A DNA stretch of 56,570 nt from an uncultured Microcaldota archaeon (GTDB lineage: Archaea > Micrarchaeota > Micrarchaeia > Norongarragalinales > CAINOH01), in contig CAINOH010000020.1 of assembly GCA_903851445.1 (NCBI GenBank), forward strand, positions 1 to 56,570. The letters are read 5' to 3'. The notes beneath the pieces are model-generated. The model saw nothing but the letters and a program-made list of their open reading frames with translations. It was not told the origin of the DNA and ran no database searches. Both the position numbers and the translations under genes were made by a program. Below are positions 43,016 through 51,820 of this stretch, piece after piece. Position 1 is the first letter of the stretch, and each line of letters opens with the position of its first letter.

Positions 43016-43207
43016 TCACCTGCGTTCCTTCTTTATTTGCGCATAGGTCCTTTTTGCGTTTAGTCCCTTACAAGAGCCTAGAAACTCGGAAAAGTCCAAT
43101 GCAGCCATAGGAAAGTGCTCGATGATTACATCTGAAAAGCTTTGACCTGGCTTCTTTGCTGTCTTTAGGCGAGTGTATGCCCCATCGCTTAGATAGACGT
43201 TGACCAT
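43016..43207 (-). CDS. VapB-type antitoxin-like protein (DUF217 family), orphan
   Basis: A 63-residue protein starting MVNVYLSDGAYTRLKTAK, followed by GQSFSDVIIEHF, the pattern of archaeal VapB antitoxins of the DUF217 family (ribbon-helix-helix-like N-terminus). Such proteins normally neutralise an adjacent VapC PIN-domain ribonuclease. No PIN-domain gene is found next to it: on its strand, the downstream neighbour is the convergent serS 3' end. So it is an orphan, possibly a remnant, a silencer of a distant toxin, or a stand-alone regulator. Confidence 0.7.
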   Translation of the reverse strand: MVNVYLSDGAYTRLKTAKKPGQSFSDVIIEHFPMAALDFSEFLGSCKGLNAKRTYAQIKKERR

Positions 43208-43309
43208 AAATATACGCTCGGGTTATTCTTGGCTAAATATATTGGGTTCAATGGCATTTTATTGCTTTATCGGCCCAATAATTAGGCAACACTTAGAGTT
43301 GAATATACA

Positions 43310-44515
43310 ATGTCAACCGATTCGCAGGCTTCCTACGAGTTTAGGAAGCAGGTGGAAGCCCTGGAGAAGTTCCAGGGCCGCGGGACGCAGCTCATCAGCG
43401 TCTACATTACGCCAGGGTACCAGATTTCCGAGACTGCGGGAAAGCTGCGCGACGAGGCGGGCCAGGCTTCGAACATCAAGAGCACGAGCACGCGAAAGAA
43501 CGTCATCTCGGCCCTTGAAAAGATTCTCCAGTACCTCAAGGGCTTCCGCGAGTCGCCAAAAAATGGCATCGCGATTTTCTGCGGGGACGTGTCCGATACC
43601 GAGGGAAAGCCGGACATCCAGCTTTTCAGCGTAATCCCGCCGGTTCCCCTTGGCGTGCAGTTCTACAGGTGCGAAAGCAGGTTCGTGCTGGAGCCTCTAA
43701 AGGAGATGCTTGACAAGGCGGGAACCTACGGCATCGTGGTTATGGACGGAAAGGAAGCCACCGTCGCGGTGCTGAAGGGAAAGCAAATCAAGGTTATCCG
43801 CAGGCTCAACAGCACCGCGCACGCAAAGGTAAGCAAGGGAGGCCAGTCTGCGGCGAGGTACAACCGGCTGCACAACGAGGCTGTTGAGTACTACTACACG
43901 CGAGTCGGAGCTGCAATGGCGCCGTTCCTTGAATACAAGGGGTTTGAAGGAGTCATTGTCGGCGGCCCGGGGCCTGCAAAGGAGGACTTCCTCAAGCAGA
44001 AATCATACAATTACCAAATCAAGATACTCGGGATGGTGGACACGGGCTACACTGACGAGTACGGCATCCAGGAAGTGATGGAAAAGAGCGGGGACATCAT
44101 CGCAGAGCAGGAGGCAATCAAGGAAAAGAAACTCCTTGACGAGTTCATGGCGCAAATAATGAAGAACGGGCTTGCGACTTACGGTGAGAAGGAAGTGCGG
44201 GAAGCGGTGCAGAGCGGCAAGGCCAGCAAGCTGCTCGTGTCCGAGGGCCTGGAGTTAAACCGCATCAAGCTCACCTGTACAATGTGCGGAAAGACCGTTG
44301 AGAAGCTTGTTGAGAATGTCGAGGAGCATCAGAACACGCCTTGCGAGTGCGGCGGAGTGTACAAGGTGACCGGAGAGAACGACATCGTGGGCGAGATTGT
44401 CGACCTTGCGGAGCAGATGAACATACCGATTGAAATCATAAGCAAGGAGACCTCCGCTGGATTCAGCTTCTACGGCACGTTCCGCGGCCTGGGCGCGTTC
44501 TTGCGCTACAAGTAG
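43310..44515 (+). CDS. prf1: Peptide chain release factor aRF1
   Basis: A 401-residue release factor recognising all three stop codons. The N-terminal domain has NIKS (within QASNIKSTSTRKN) and YRCESRF, matching YxCxxxF, the two stop-codon recognition motifs. The middle domain has GGQ (KGGQSAARYNRLHNEA), which triggers peptide release. A zinc-ribbon-like Cys pattern lies near residue 325 (CTMCG and CECGG). Intact motifs imply normal UAG recognition, relevant to the UAG inside nrdD. Confidence 0.96.
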   Translation: MSTDSQASYEFRKQVEALEKFQGRGTQLISVYITPGYQISETAGKLRDEAGQASNIKSTSTRKNVISALEKILQYLKGFRESPKNGIAIFCGDVSDTEGKPDIQLFSVIPPVPLGVQFYRCESRFVLEPLKEMLDKAGTYGIVVMDGKEATVAVLKGKQIKVIRRLNSTAHAKVSKGGQSAARYNRLHNEAVEYYYTRVGAAMAPFLEYKGFEGVIVGGPGPAKEDFLKQKSYNYQIKILGMVDTGYTDEYGIQEVMEKSGDIIAEQEAIKEKKLLDEFMAQIMKNGLATYGEKEVREAVQSGKASKLLVSEGLELNRIKLTCTMCGKTVEKLVENVEEHQNTPCECGGVYKVTGENDIVGEIVDLAEQMNIPIEIISKETSAGFSFYGTFRGLGAFLRYK

Positions 44516-44548
44516 AAGGACTAAACACAGGCAAAAGACGGTTTACAT

Positions 44549-45877
44549 ATGGATTTTCATTTTCAGCCAGAAGAGTTTATTGTCGAGGAAATCACAAGCG
44601 ACGGCACGGTCCTGGAAGTGGACAAGAAAATCGAATCGCTTTCAGGGATACCGACAGCAACGGCCCAAGACGGCGCGGAAGCCGGCGAGCCGAAGAACGC
44701 AAAGAACGAATTCTCCTGGTTCATCCTACAGAAGAGAAACTGGAACACGCAGCAGGCGCTTGACGCAATCTCAATCAAGATGTACATTCCAAGAAAACGC
44801 TTCAACTTTGCCGGGACCAAGGACAGGAGCGCGATTACAACCCAACTCTGCTCTGTTTTCGGAGTGAGCGCGGAGCGCATGCTTACTGCGCACGTCAAGG
44901 ACATCAAGATAAACGGCGCGTGGCCTGCAAGCGAGAAAATCAAACTCGGCGTGCTGAAAGGAAACCGCTTTTGCGTAACAGTCAACAAGGAAAATTGCGG
45001 GATGACGCCTGATTTTGAAAAAATAACCGCCGCCACCCAAAAATCAAATGAAATCACCAATTTTTTTGGAAAGCAGCGCTTTGGCTCATTGCGCTCGAAC
45101 ACTCACTTAGTTGGGCACTACATACTCAAAGGCGATTACAAAGGCGCTGTTGAGAACTACCTCGTGTTCCGCGACTGCGATGCTGAGAACTGCAAAGAGG
45201 AAATCTCGCCAACCAGGCGCGAGGAACTCGAAGTCCGCAAGAGACTGGAACAAGACTGGGACTTCAAGGCCGCGCTCGGGTATTTTCCTGCCTGGCTCAA
45301 GTACGAAGTCAGCATAATCCGCCACATGAAGGACAACCCTACTGATTACATCGGAGCAATCCGGAAGATTCCCCGAAGCATACAACTTATGTTCATCCAC
45401 GCGGCACAGGCGGACGTGTTCAACTCTGCACTGAAAGCGAGGATTGCAACCGGAAAGCTAAGGACGCCCATTGAAGGCGACTTCTTTGCACCGTTCGACC
45501 CGCTTGGTTTCCCGAATGACGAGAAAGCAGTAGCAATTTCCAAGGAGAACGCGGAGGAAATTGCTGCCAAAATCGCCGCGAACAAGGGCGTGCTTTGCAC
45601 AAGCCTTGTCGGGATGGACACTGTTGTCATTGACGAGTTCTCACAGGCAGAACTGGACAAGCGCAGCATCACAAAGGAGATGTTCCTGATCAAGTCGATG
45701 CCCGAACTTTCAAGCAAGGGCGGGATGCGGCCGCTGTGGGTCAATGCGGTTGGATTGGGCGTCGAAAGGAAAATGGACGAGACCGGAGCGGACTGCCCGG
45801 GACAAATCAAACTCTCTTTTTCGCTGCCATCCGGCGCCTATGCCACTGTTGCTGTTGAGCAATTACTTGGGAATTGA
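44549..45877 (+). CDS. truD: tRNA pseudouridine synthase TruD
   Basis: A 442-residue enzyme that makes pseudouridine 13 in tRNA. The catalytic Asp lies in NFAGTKDRSAITTQ. FGKQRFGSLRSNTHLVG and the C-terminal LSFSLPSGAYATVAVEQLL are family signatures. A TruD insertion domain lies in the middle (about 200-340). It starts 33 nt after aRF1, so the two may be co-transcribed. Its last 15 nt overlap the convergent membrane-protein gene. Confidence 0.95.
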   Translation: MDFHFQPEEFIVEEITSDGTVLEVDKKIESLSGIPTATAQDGAEAGEPKNAKNEFSWFILQKRNWNTQQALDAISIKMYIPRKRFNFAGTKDRSAITTQLCSVFGVSAERMLTAHVKDIKINGAWPASEKIKLGVLKGNRFCVTVNKENCGMTPDFEKITAATQKSNEITNFFGKQRFGSLRSNTHLVGHYILKGDYKGAVENYLVFRDCDAENCKEEISPTRREELEVRKRLEQDWDFKAALGYFPAWLKYEVSIIRHMKDNPTDYIGAIRKIPRSIQLMFIHAAQADVFNSALKARIATGKLRTPIEGDFFAPFDPLGFPNDEKAVAISKENAEEIAAKIAANKGVLCTSLVGMDTVVIDEFSQAELDKRSITKEMFLIKSMPELSSKGGMRPLWVNAVGLGVERKMDETGADCPGQIKLSFSLPSGAYATVAVEQLLGN

Positions 45878-47233
45878 ATAGGCAGAATACGAATCTGATT
45901 GCAACAGCCGGTCGCCTTGAAGCCCAAGCGGGTCAGCTGAAGCGGAATAATTTGCAACCACCAAGTCTATCCCATATAGTTGCATCAGCAATCGTCCATC
46001 AGAATCCAGCGAATCGTTCATGATTTGCTGGGCAATATAGGTTCGCGACTCGAAGTCGGGCAGCTCCTCGGCAAACGAGCCAAGCAGGACCTTTTTTTGC
46101 GGCGAGTAATAGGGGATTGCATAGCTTTGAACAAATCCAGCGCAGACGTTCGGCTGGGGGTATTGCGCAACAGCCATCGCAACTGCGGTTGACTGCGCGT
46201 CTAGCGGCGGCGAGCGCCAGGTCGTGAATGAATTGAAGCAGATTGCGGCAAGAGCCAGACCGCAGAAGAACGCAACCCGGAAACGCCTGCTGCTCACGGT
46301 TTCCTTCAGCGTGGACAGAAACAGCGCGGCCATTGCCGCAAGCGGCAGCGCGAGGTAGGGAAGCTGGCGGAAGGAGAACGGCGCGAATGCGGAGAGTGCG
46401 ATTGGCGCTGCAAAGAGCGCGGCAACAAGGGGCGGGATTCTTTTTTTGTAAACCAGGAGCGCCACGCCAGCTGAGCCTGCGACAAGCAGGGGAAGCGAAA
46501 AGAACTCGAAGATTCCGGGAGTCGTCACGAACGGGTTGGAAAAGCCCAGCGCGGTGCGGGGAACGAAGTATATGAAGATGGCCACGGCCAAGAACGATTC
46601 GAATATGAGCTCCTTTATGCGCTTCCCGAAGAGCGCGAGCACGCCAAGGCAAATCATGGCAGCCAAAAACGAGCGGAAGTGCGAAAGCGAGAGTGTTGTG
46701 AGGAATGCAAAGACTACAAACGGGCTTGTCTTTTTGTAGAAGAAGTAGACTGCGCCAAAGCAGAGCACCAGGCCGAGCGTCTCGGAAATCGGAGTGAGCG
46801 TGCGGTAGTAAATCCAGGGCGAGAGGAAGACTGCAATCCCTGCAAGGCAACACAATGCCTCATCAGCGGTTCGGGAAAGTTCGGACAGGATTGCGCGGGA
46901 AAAAAGGTAGCCCAACGAGAAGAAGAGGATTGCGAAAAAGAACGAGAAGGCGTTGGTTGAATCGGAAAGCGAGAGGCCGGTAAGCTTAGAGAACGCCGCC
47001 AAGAGGACGTCGAAAAGCGGTGGGTAGCTTGTCGCTCCTGCGCCTATTGCGCTGCTCTGCACGGGATAGCCGCTCGTTTCAAGGAACGCCGCTGAACGCG
47101 ACCGCTCGTAAGCGTCGGAGGTTATGAAGGAGTAGTTGAAATAGAAGTGCGAAAACAGCACTGCGACGAACACGAAGCCAAGGCAGGCTGCGAAGACGGT
47201 CGAAACTTCCTCGCGACGGGCGACAGGATTCAT
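45863..47233 (-). CDS. Polytopic membrane protein, GT-C glycosyltransferase-like
   Basis: About 456 residues with roughly 11 hydrophobic segments and a soluble C-terminal tail of about 110 residues. After the first membrane segment an acidic SDAYER motif followed by GYP and SYPPLFDVLLAAF resembles the extracytoplasmic loop of GT-C polyprenyl-linked glycosyltransferases. That is pattern recognition, not proof. The ATG overlaps the upstream stop as ATGA, coupling it to the YbhN-like gene. Together they may act on envelope lipids or glycans. Confidence 0.75.
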   Translation of the reverse strand: MNPVARREEVSTVFAACLGFVFVAVLFSHFYFNYSFITSDAYERSRSAAFLETSGYPVQSSAIGAGATSYPPLFDVLLAAFSKLTGLSLSDSTNAFSFFFAILFFSLGYLFSRAILSELSRTADEALCCLAGIAVFLSPWIYYRTLTPISETLGLVLCFGAVYFFYKKTSPFVVFAFLTTLSLSHFRSFLAAMICLGVLALFGKRIKELIFESFLAVAIFIYFVPRTALGFSNPFVTTPGIFEFFSLPLLVAGSAGVALLVYKKRIPPLVAALFAAPIALSAFAPFSFRQLPYLALPLAAMAALFLSTLKETVSSRRFRVAFFCGLALAAICFNSFTTWRSPPLDAQSTAVAMAVAQYPQPNVCAGFVQSYAIPYYSPQKKVLLGSFAEELPDFESRTYIAQQIMNDSLDSDGRLLMQLYGIDLVVANYSASADPLGLQGDRLLQSDSYSAYSIPK

Positions 47234-48168
47234 CTGGATCGCCTTGAAAGGAGCGCCACGAAAGCCGCGCTCACAAGGGTTGGGAACCACAGCCGCGCAA
47301 CGTCAAAGCAGAAGAAAATGGCAACGAGCAGGGCAACAGGGTATGCGCCTTGGAGAAGGAAGACACCCACAAGCTCGAGCAGGCCAAACCCGTGCACGAA
47401 GGGAATCTTGGATGCAAAAAACGTGACAGCGAAAGCGCCCGCTACAATGACAATCCCGGGGTTGATGTGGAATGCAAGGAAGCACGAGTAGAATGCGACC
47501 AGTTCGAACGCAAGCGAGACTGCGACAAGGAGGATGGACTCCTTTGAGGGCGTCGCAAGCATCCTGCGGAAAGTTTTAGAGCCGGAGTGGAGGTCTTCCG
47601 GGATGACGCGCTTTGGCAACAGTTTTTCAAGCCAGGAAATGTTGCCCAGGAAGAAATAAAGCAGGATTACCGATACGACACTGACTGCAATCCCGGCCAT
47701 TGTCGCGTAGAGGATTTCAGTAGGAAGTCCGGCGCTGTAAAGAATCAGGAACACTCCGGCTGCGACTGCGGAAAAAACGATTTTGTGCAGTTTCGTAGCA
47801 AAGCTTGAGAGCACGATGTGCGAAAACCCCGCCGCGTCCCGGCGCGAGAAATACCCGCGAAGCGCATCCGAACCAACGCCCATCGGAGTAAGCGCGCCAG
47901 CAGCAGCGGCAAAAGTTAGGAGAGCGGCCTCCTTGCGCTGTATCCCAGCTGACTTTGCCCACGCAAGCGACCAGAAGAATATGCTTGCAAGGTAGGCAAG
48001 CAAGGCAAGGCAGAACATCGGCCAGTCCGCGCTTGCAAGGTAGTTCTGGCCACCCAGGAAGGTTATGACGGCATAGGCTATTGCGACCAGAATGAAAAGG
48101 TAGGCAAGGGCCGAAAGCGCCTTGTTGCGTATCGAGGATGTATCCGATTTTGAGGCCAAGCGATTCAC
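47230..48168 (-). CDS. YbhN/UPF0104 (lysylphosphatidylglycerol synthase TM-like) membrane protein
   Basis: A 312-residue protein with about eight membrane segments. The family motifs GALTPMGVGSDALRGYFS and KIPFVHGFGLLELVG are present. Related domains flip or modify lipids; archaeal members are found near glycosyltransferase genes. It is the first gene of a two-gene operon and is translationally coupled to the GT-C-like gene. The first 20 residues are polar and lie before the first helix. Confidence 0.85.
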   Translation of the reverse strand: MNRLASKSDTSSIRNKALSALAYLFILVAIAYAVITFLGGQNYLASADWPMFCLALLAYLASIFFWSLAWAKSAGIQRKEAALLTFAAAAGALTPMGVGSDALRGYFSRRDAAGFSHIVLSSFATKLHKIVFSAVAAGVFLILYSAGLPTEILYATMAGIAVSVVSVILLYFFLGNISWLEKLLPKRVIPEDLHSGSKTFRRMLATPSKESILLVAVSLAFELVAFYSCFLAFHINPGIVIVAGAFAVTFFASKIPFVHGFGLLELVGVFLLQGAYPVALLVAIFFCFDVARLWFPTLVSAAFVALLSRRSR

Positions 48169-48225
48169 TACCTGATAATCAACAATCTTGGCAATAAAAA
48201 CCGGGCAGGAAAGGTGGAGAAAAAG

Positions 48226-48310
48226 CGCGGAGGGTGGGATTCGAACCCACGAACCCCTTACGGAGTAACAGATTAGCAGTCTGCCGCAATGGCCACTATG
48301 CGACCCCCGC
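48226..48310 (-). tRNA. tRNA-Ser (anticodon GCT)
   Basis: An 85-nt class II tRNA with acceptor stem GCGGGGG/CCTCCGC, anticodon stem CAGA/TCTG around loop CTGCTAA (anticodon GCT), a long variable arm, and T-loop GTTCGAATCCC. The discriminator base is G73, as required for serine tRNAs. No CCA is encoded and a T5 run follows. It reads AGC/AGU codons. No intron is visible. Confidence 0.96.
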
Positions 48311-48441
48311 GCAATAAGACATCAGGACTATTATCTTGGCAAAATAGCAATAAAAACAGGCAGTAGGACCGGCACGAAAGCCATTCCAGGAACAAGGCAG
48401 TATCGCAAATTCACAAACCACAGCAACGCCCTACGGGGCAG

Positions 48442-49380
48442 TCAATCCTTTTCAAAGTATTTTGAATACCGTTTGTTCTTCTTCATTATCTCAAGGACTT
48501 CCTGACGATTATATGGGGGAACGGACTGAAGGCACCGAATCGCCTTAAGAGTAGAAGTCTCGTCCTCACTCAGATTCAACCGTTCTCCGATTTTATCGAC
48601 ATAGGTCTGCGAATCGTGGATGCTATTGGCGATAACACTCCAACTATAGTCTGACATTTTCTTGATTGACTCATACTGCATCCGATATATTCTTTCCCTG
48701 TCCGAATCCCTCCCGAACAGCCAACCGGTAAAGAAAACGTACGACCACGGGAGCTGTTCCTGATTGGAGAAAAAACTGTAATGCCCGCATGGTTTAAGGC
48801 CCACCTTTTTCAGTTCATCACGGAATTCGTCAACCAGTCCAAACTTTTTACCTATGACTATGAAATCCACGTCGCTCGAATCCTTGGGATTGCCGGGGGT
48901 GTTTTGCCATCCCCCCTTGCTTAAACTCCCTGTGACGCTCACGGCGGTGAAATCCTCGCCGTGCTTTTCCTTCAGCCGGTCGACAATAAGTGAAATCTTC
49001 TTCGCCGCATCGGCAGCAAAAGTAGGGTGTTCCGTAGCAAATATTGGATTCTTGTTGAAGAGAAGGCCCAATTGTTTTGCCCTGGCTGCAGATTTTTTTT
49101 CCCTTCCAAAACCATCTTCCGCCTTCTTGGTCTGCTCCCTGACAGACGAAAGATGTTCCACTACATCAGCAAGTGCCGGGTCTTTACAGACCTTCAGCAA
49201 GTTTACGTACCGGTCTGGAACGGGTTCACCGCGCCTTAACAGATTTGCTACCTCCCGTCGCTCGCCGGAAAACTGTAAGGGAAAAGTCTGAACTAACTCA
49301 GTCCTGCTGCCCTCCGATTGTAGATTCCTGCGGATGCTTCCGTTTTCCCCGAAGTTTTCCGGCTTAAAGAACTGTTTCAC
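48442..49380 (-). CDS. Nucleotidyltransferase-fold protein
   Basis: A 312-residue protein. Residues about 145-180 show the minimal nucleotidyltransferase signature: GSLSKGG, a spacer, and SSDVDFIVIG with the two metal-binding Asp residues (DVD). The N-terminal 110 residues are charged and helical, and the C-terminal part is helical. It could transfer nucleotides to RNA, a protein or a small molecule; members also occur as MNT-type antitoxins, but no HEPN partner is adjacent. The start is GTG 49380 without a clear SD, so the true start may differ. Confidence 0.75.
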   Translation of the reverse strand: MKQFFKPENFGENGSIRRNLQSEGSRTELVQTFPLQFSGERREVANLLRRGEPVPDRYVNLLKVCKDPALADVVEHLSSVREQTKKAEDGFGREKKSAARAKQLGLLFNKNPIFATEHPTFAADAAKKISLIVDRLKEKHGEDFTAVSVTGSLSKGGWQNTPGNPKDSSDVDFIVIGKKFGLVDEFRDELKKVGLKPCGHYSFFSNQEQLPWSYVFFTGWLFGRDSDRERIYRMQYESIKKMSDYSWSVIANSIHDSQTYVDKIGERLNLSEDETSTLKAIRCLQSVPPYNRQEVLEIMKKNKRYSKYFEKD

Positions 49381-49412
49381 ACAGGATTGATGCTAAAGGC
49401 AGAATAAAAAGA

Positions 49413-49679
49413 GTGGCGGGCAAGCCCTGCATCGTAGGCACGGAACCAAGCCACTAGTCGGCACCCCTTTCTCACCCTTGTATCTTTGGAGCACGCGTGG
49501 CAGTCCTTATAGTTGCTCCTTCCGGCCTGGCTCGTTCGGAATGCAACGCGTAACCAAAGGCAAGGGGTCGACGATCGGGATATCGGGCGACTTCGTCCCA
49601 TGCATCCTCAACAGGGCATCACCCTCCTCAAAGGGGTTGGAGTGACAGGAAACCCTTAGCTTCCCAGCTAGCCCGCCGA
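49413..49679 (-). ncRNA. ffs: Signal recognition particle RNA (7S)
   Basis: On the reverse strand, GGCGGGC at the 5' end pairs with GCCCGCC at the 3' end. The 5' domain contains CTGTCAC, fitting the UGUNR turn of the Alu domain. The S domain has the helix 8 core GCCAGGCCGGAAGGAGCAAC, the SRP54-binding signature (rev. complement at about 49511-49530). A TATA box GGATAATAAG (49698-49707) lies 25 nt upstream and a T5 run follows the 3' end. The length of about 267 nt is near the low end for archaeal SRP RNA. Ends are estimated. Confidence 0.88.
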
Positions 49680-49727
49680 AATAACAGTGGGGCTAATGGA
49701 TAATAAGACAGGCGGAAACGCGGTAAA

Positions 49728-50234
49728 TCAGGCCTTGAAAGCGGGTTGGAGTGTCGTCCCGCCTCTCAACCACCCTAGGAGCCCTGTCGTCCTCCCTTTG
49801 GGAATGAATGTGATTCCCTTCTTTTGTATTAAAAACAATCCGTAGTCCTTTGATAACTTTTTCCACGCTGCAGAAGGCTCACCGGGTAACCCGTATAGCT
49901 TGATGTGCTCTTTTCTGACAAGCAGTTCCTTTCCGAGGTCATCGCGAACGTTTGCCTTGTGCTTTTTCAACCACCCGTTCGACTTGTGAAGGTCGCGCAG
50001 CTTCAGTGTGTCAAAGACGGCAAACGCACCCGCGCCAATCGCACCTATCTGGGGGCCTGTGCCGGTTATCACGCCCAAAGCAACAGCTGATGCCAAGCCG
50101 ATGCCGGCCGTTGCCATCCCAACGACGCCTAGGTCCACGTTCCTATATTTGCGTATCTTGGCGGCCGCGTCAACCGCGCCCTGGAAGTACGGGGTAAGGT
50201 GCTCAGTTGGGATGAATAGAGGGGCAGTTTTCAT
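49728..50234 (-). CDS. Hypothetical membrane-associated protein (168 aa)
   Basis: I do not recognise this protein. The middle section (about residues 40-80) is a Gly/Ala-rich hydrophobic stretch able to form one or two membrane helices; the remainder is basic and soluble, with a C-terminal WLRGG region. It starts at ATG 50234, with AGGTT just before it. The SRP RNA lies directly downstream on the same strand but has its own promoter. Confidence 0.65.
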   Translation of the reverse strand: MKTAPLFIPTEHLTPYFQGAVDAAAKIRKYRNVDLGVVGMATAGIGLASAVALGVITGTGPQIGAIGAGAFAVFDTLKLRDLHKSNGWLKKHKANVRDDLGKELLVRKEHIKLYGLPGEPSAAWKKLSKDYGLFLIQKKGITFIPKGRTTGLLGWLRGGTTLQPAFKA

Positions 50235-50407
50235 AACCTGATTTGGATCGGCGGCTATAAAACCATGACCAAAACCGGCTGTTTTGCGGCGCAAAAAACC
50301 CCAATTTTACGAGTGAGGCACACACATCTGTTTTTATATTTTGGCAGATTACACCAAATATAAGCAATTCAACGCAAAACGCGCTATTATGCAGAGGTAG
50401 GTATCAG

Positions 50408-51511
50408 ATGGAAGAAATCATCTCCGAGGCACTCAAGACTTCGACTAGAACCGTCTCGCACGGGATAACCGGCTCGGGGCCAACAAAGGACTTCGAGTTC
50501 CAGACCCCAAAAATAATGGTAATCGGAGCAGGAGGCGCGGGCTGCAACTCAATCAACCGCCTCTCAAAGATTGGCATCCGCGGTGCGGATATGGTGGCAA
50601 TCAACACCGACAAGCTCCACCTCGGCATGATTTCCGAGAGCGTAAAGAAAGTGCTCATCGGAGCGTCAATAACCCGCGGCCTGGGAGCAGGCGGCTACCC
50701 CGAAGTGGGCCAGAAGTGCGCCGAGGCTTCGAGGCCGTACCTGGAGAAGCTCCTTGACAACGTGGACATGCTCTTCCTCACAACCGGCATGGGAGGGGGA
50801 ACGGGCACTGGCGCTACGCCGGTAATCGCGAACATCGCAAAGGCAAAAGGCGCAATCGTAATCAGCATCGTCACCTTCCCGTTCGCGCTTGAGCGCGCGC
50901 GGCTTGAGAAAGCAGAGGAGGGGCTCGAGAAGCTCAGGGAGCAGTCCGACACCATCATCGTCATTGACAACAACCGCCTAGTGCAGATCGTGCCGAACCT
51001 GCCCATTGACCAGGCCTTCGCTGTTGCGGACGAGATTATCGCCCGGGCTGTTCGCGGAATCACCGAGACCATCACCACCCCCTCACTCATCAACCTGGAC
51101 TTTGCCGACGTGCGCGCAGTGATGAGCAACGGCGGAGTGTCGATGATTGCAGTAGGCGAGGCCAAAGGCACCGCACGCGAGGAGAACGTGGTCAAGAACA
51201 CGCTCAACCACGCCCTCTTGGACGTTGACTATGCCGGAGCCAAGGGAGTGCTCCTGCATATCACCGGCGGGGCTGACATGACGCTTGGAGAGTGCAACCA
51301 CATAGGCGAGGCGCTCACCGAACAGGTCGACCCGCACGCTACGGTCATCTGGGGAGCAAGGATTGACCCCGGCTACGAGGGCAAGATTGAGGCCATCGCG
51401 ATATTTACGGGAATCCACAGCCCCTACGCAATGGGCCACGAATCGTCCTCCTCGGTAAAGAAGAGCAAGTACAAGACCGACGTTGGCGGGCTGGACGAGA
51501 TTGCGTTCTAG
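50408..51511 (+). CDS. ftsZ: Cell division GTPase FtsZ, third copy
   Basis: A 367-residue FtsZ with the full GTPase core: GAGGAGCNSINR loop near residue 40, GGGTGTGATPVIA signature and NLDFADVRAVM. The N-terminal 35 residues and Ser-rich C-terminal tail differ from the other two copies. TTTTTATATT (50331-50340) may be its TATA box and GAGGTAGGT the SD. It lies about 14 kb from the tandem pair. Many archaea have two FtsZ; a third, separately placed copy is less common. Confidence 0.96.
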   Translation: MEEIISEALKTSTRTVSHGITGSGPTKDFEFQTPKIMVIGAGGAGCNSINRLSKIGIRGADMVAINTDKLHLGMISESVKKVLIGASITRGLGAGGYPEVGQKCAEASRPYLEKLLDNVDMLFLTTGMGGGTGTGATPVIANIAKAKGAIVISIVTFPFALERARLEKAEEGLEKLREQSDTIIVIDNNRLVQIVPNLPIDQAFAVADEIIARAVRGITETITTPSLINLDFADVRAVMSNGGVSMIAVGEAKGTAREENVVKNTLNHALLDVDYAGAKGVLLHITGGADMTLGECNHIGEALTEQVDPHATVIWGARIDPGYEGKIEAIAIFTGIHSPYAMGHESSSSVKKSKYKTDVGGLDEIAF

Positions 51512-51516
51512 GACAA

Positions 51517-51560
51517 GGGGCGAATCCGCCCCAAACCCTTTTCTTTTTCCCTCTTTCTTA
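51517..51560 (+). terminator. Terminator after third ftsZ
   Basis: GGGGCG-AATC-CGCCCC (51517-51532), a perfect 6-bp stem with a 4-nt loop, followed by CTTTTCTTTTTCCC and further T-rich sequence. Confidence 0.75.
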
Positions 51561-51642
51561 TTTTCCTTATTTCAACCCCTGATTTTTCTAAAACGTCTGG
51601 CTTTCTCTTTTAAACCTTAAGCTGCAAACATATTGGATATCA

Positions 51643-51798
51643 ATGACTGTAGCAGGGAACGGAATTATCGAGAACTGCCGCAAGTGCTATGTTGACAACG
51701 GGTACGGAGTGCACCTCGAACAGAGGGGCAACGAGTATGTCTGCAAGTACTGCAACAGCCGCTACACGGTCCAGGACGGGCTGATGAAGCGGCTTTGA
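51643..51798 (+). CDS. Small zinc-ribbon protein (51 aa)
   Basis: A 51-residue frame, ATG 51643 to TGA 51798. It has two CxxC pairs, CRKC and CKYC, separated by 20 residues that include GYGVHLEQRG. This is a rubredoxin-like/zinc-ribbon layout. TTTTAAACC (51609-51617) lies about 25-30 nt before the ATG, so it may be leaderless. It is followed 22 nt later by a larger unknown gene in the same direction. Function is unknown; a nucleic-acid or protein-binding role is typical of such ribbons. Confidence 0.65.
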   Translation: MTVAGNGIIENCRKCYVDNGYGVHLEQRGNEYVCKYCNSRYTVQDGLMKRL

Positions 51799-51820
51799 AG
51801 TTCAGCTCGGTGCAAGAAAG

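Noticed and set aside
43208-43309. Hidden VapC toxin next to the antitoxin-like gene
   Set aside because: The 102-bp gap to aRF1 and the short gap to serS are too small for a PIN-domain gene, and no frame there has PIN acidic residues.
48442-49380. MNT/HEPN toxin-antitoxin pair
   Set aside because: The nucleotidyltransferase is far longer than MNT antitoxins, and neither neighbour (tRNA-Ser, SRP RNA) is a HEPN protein.
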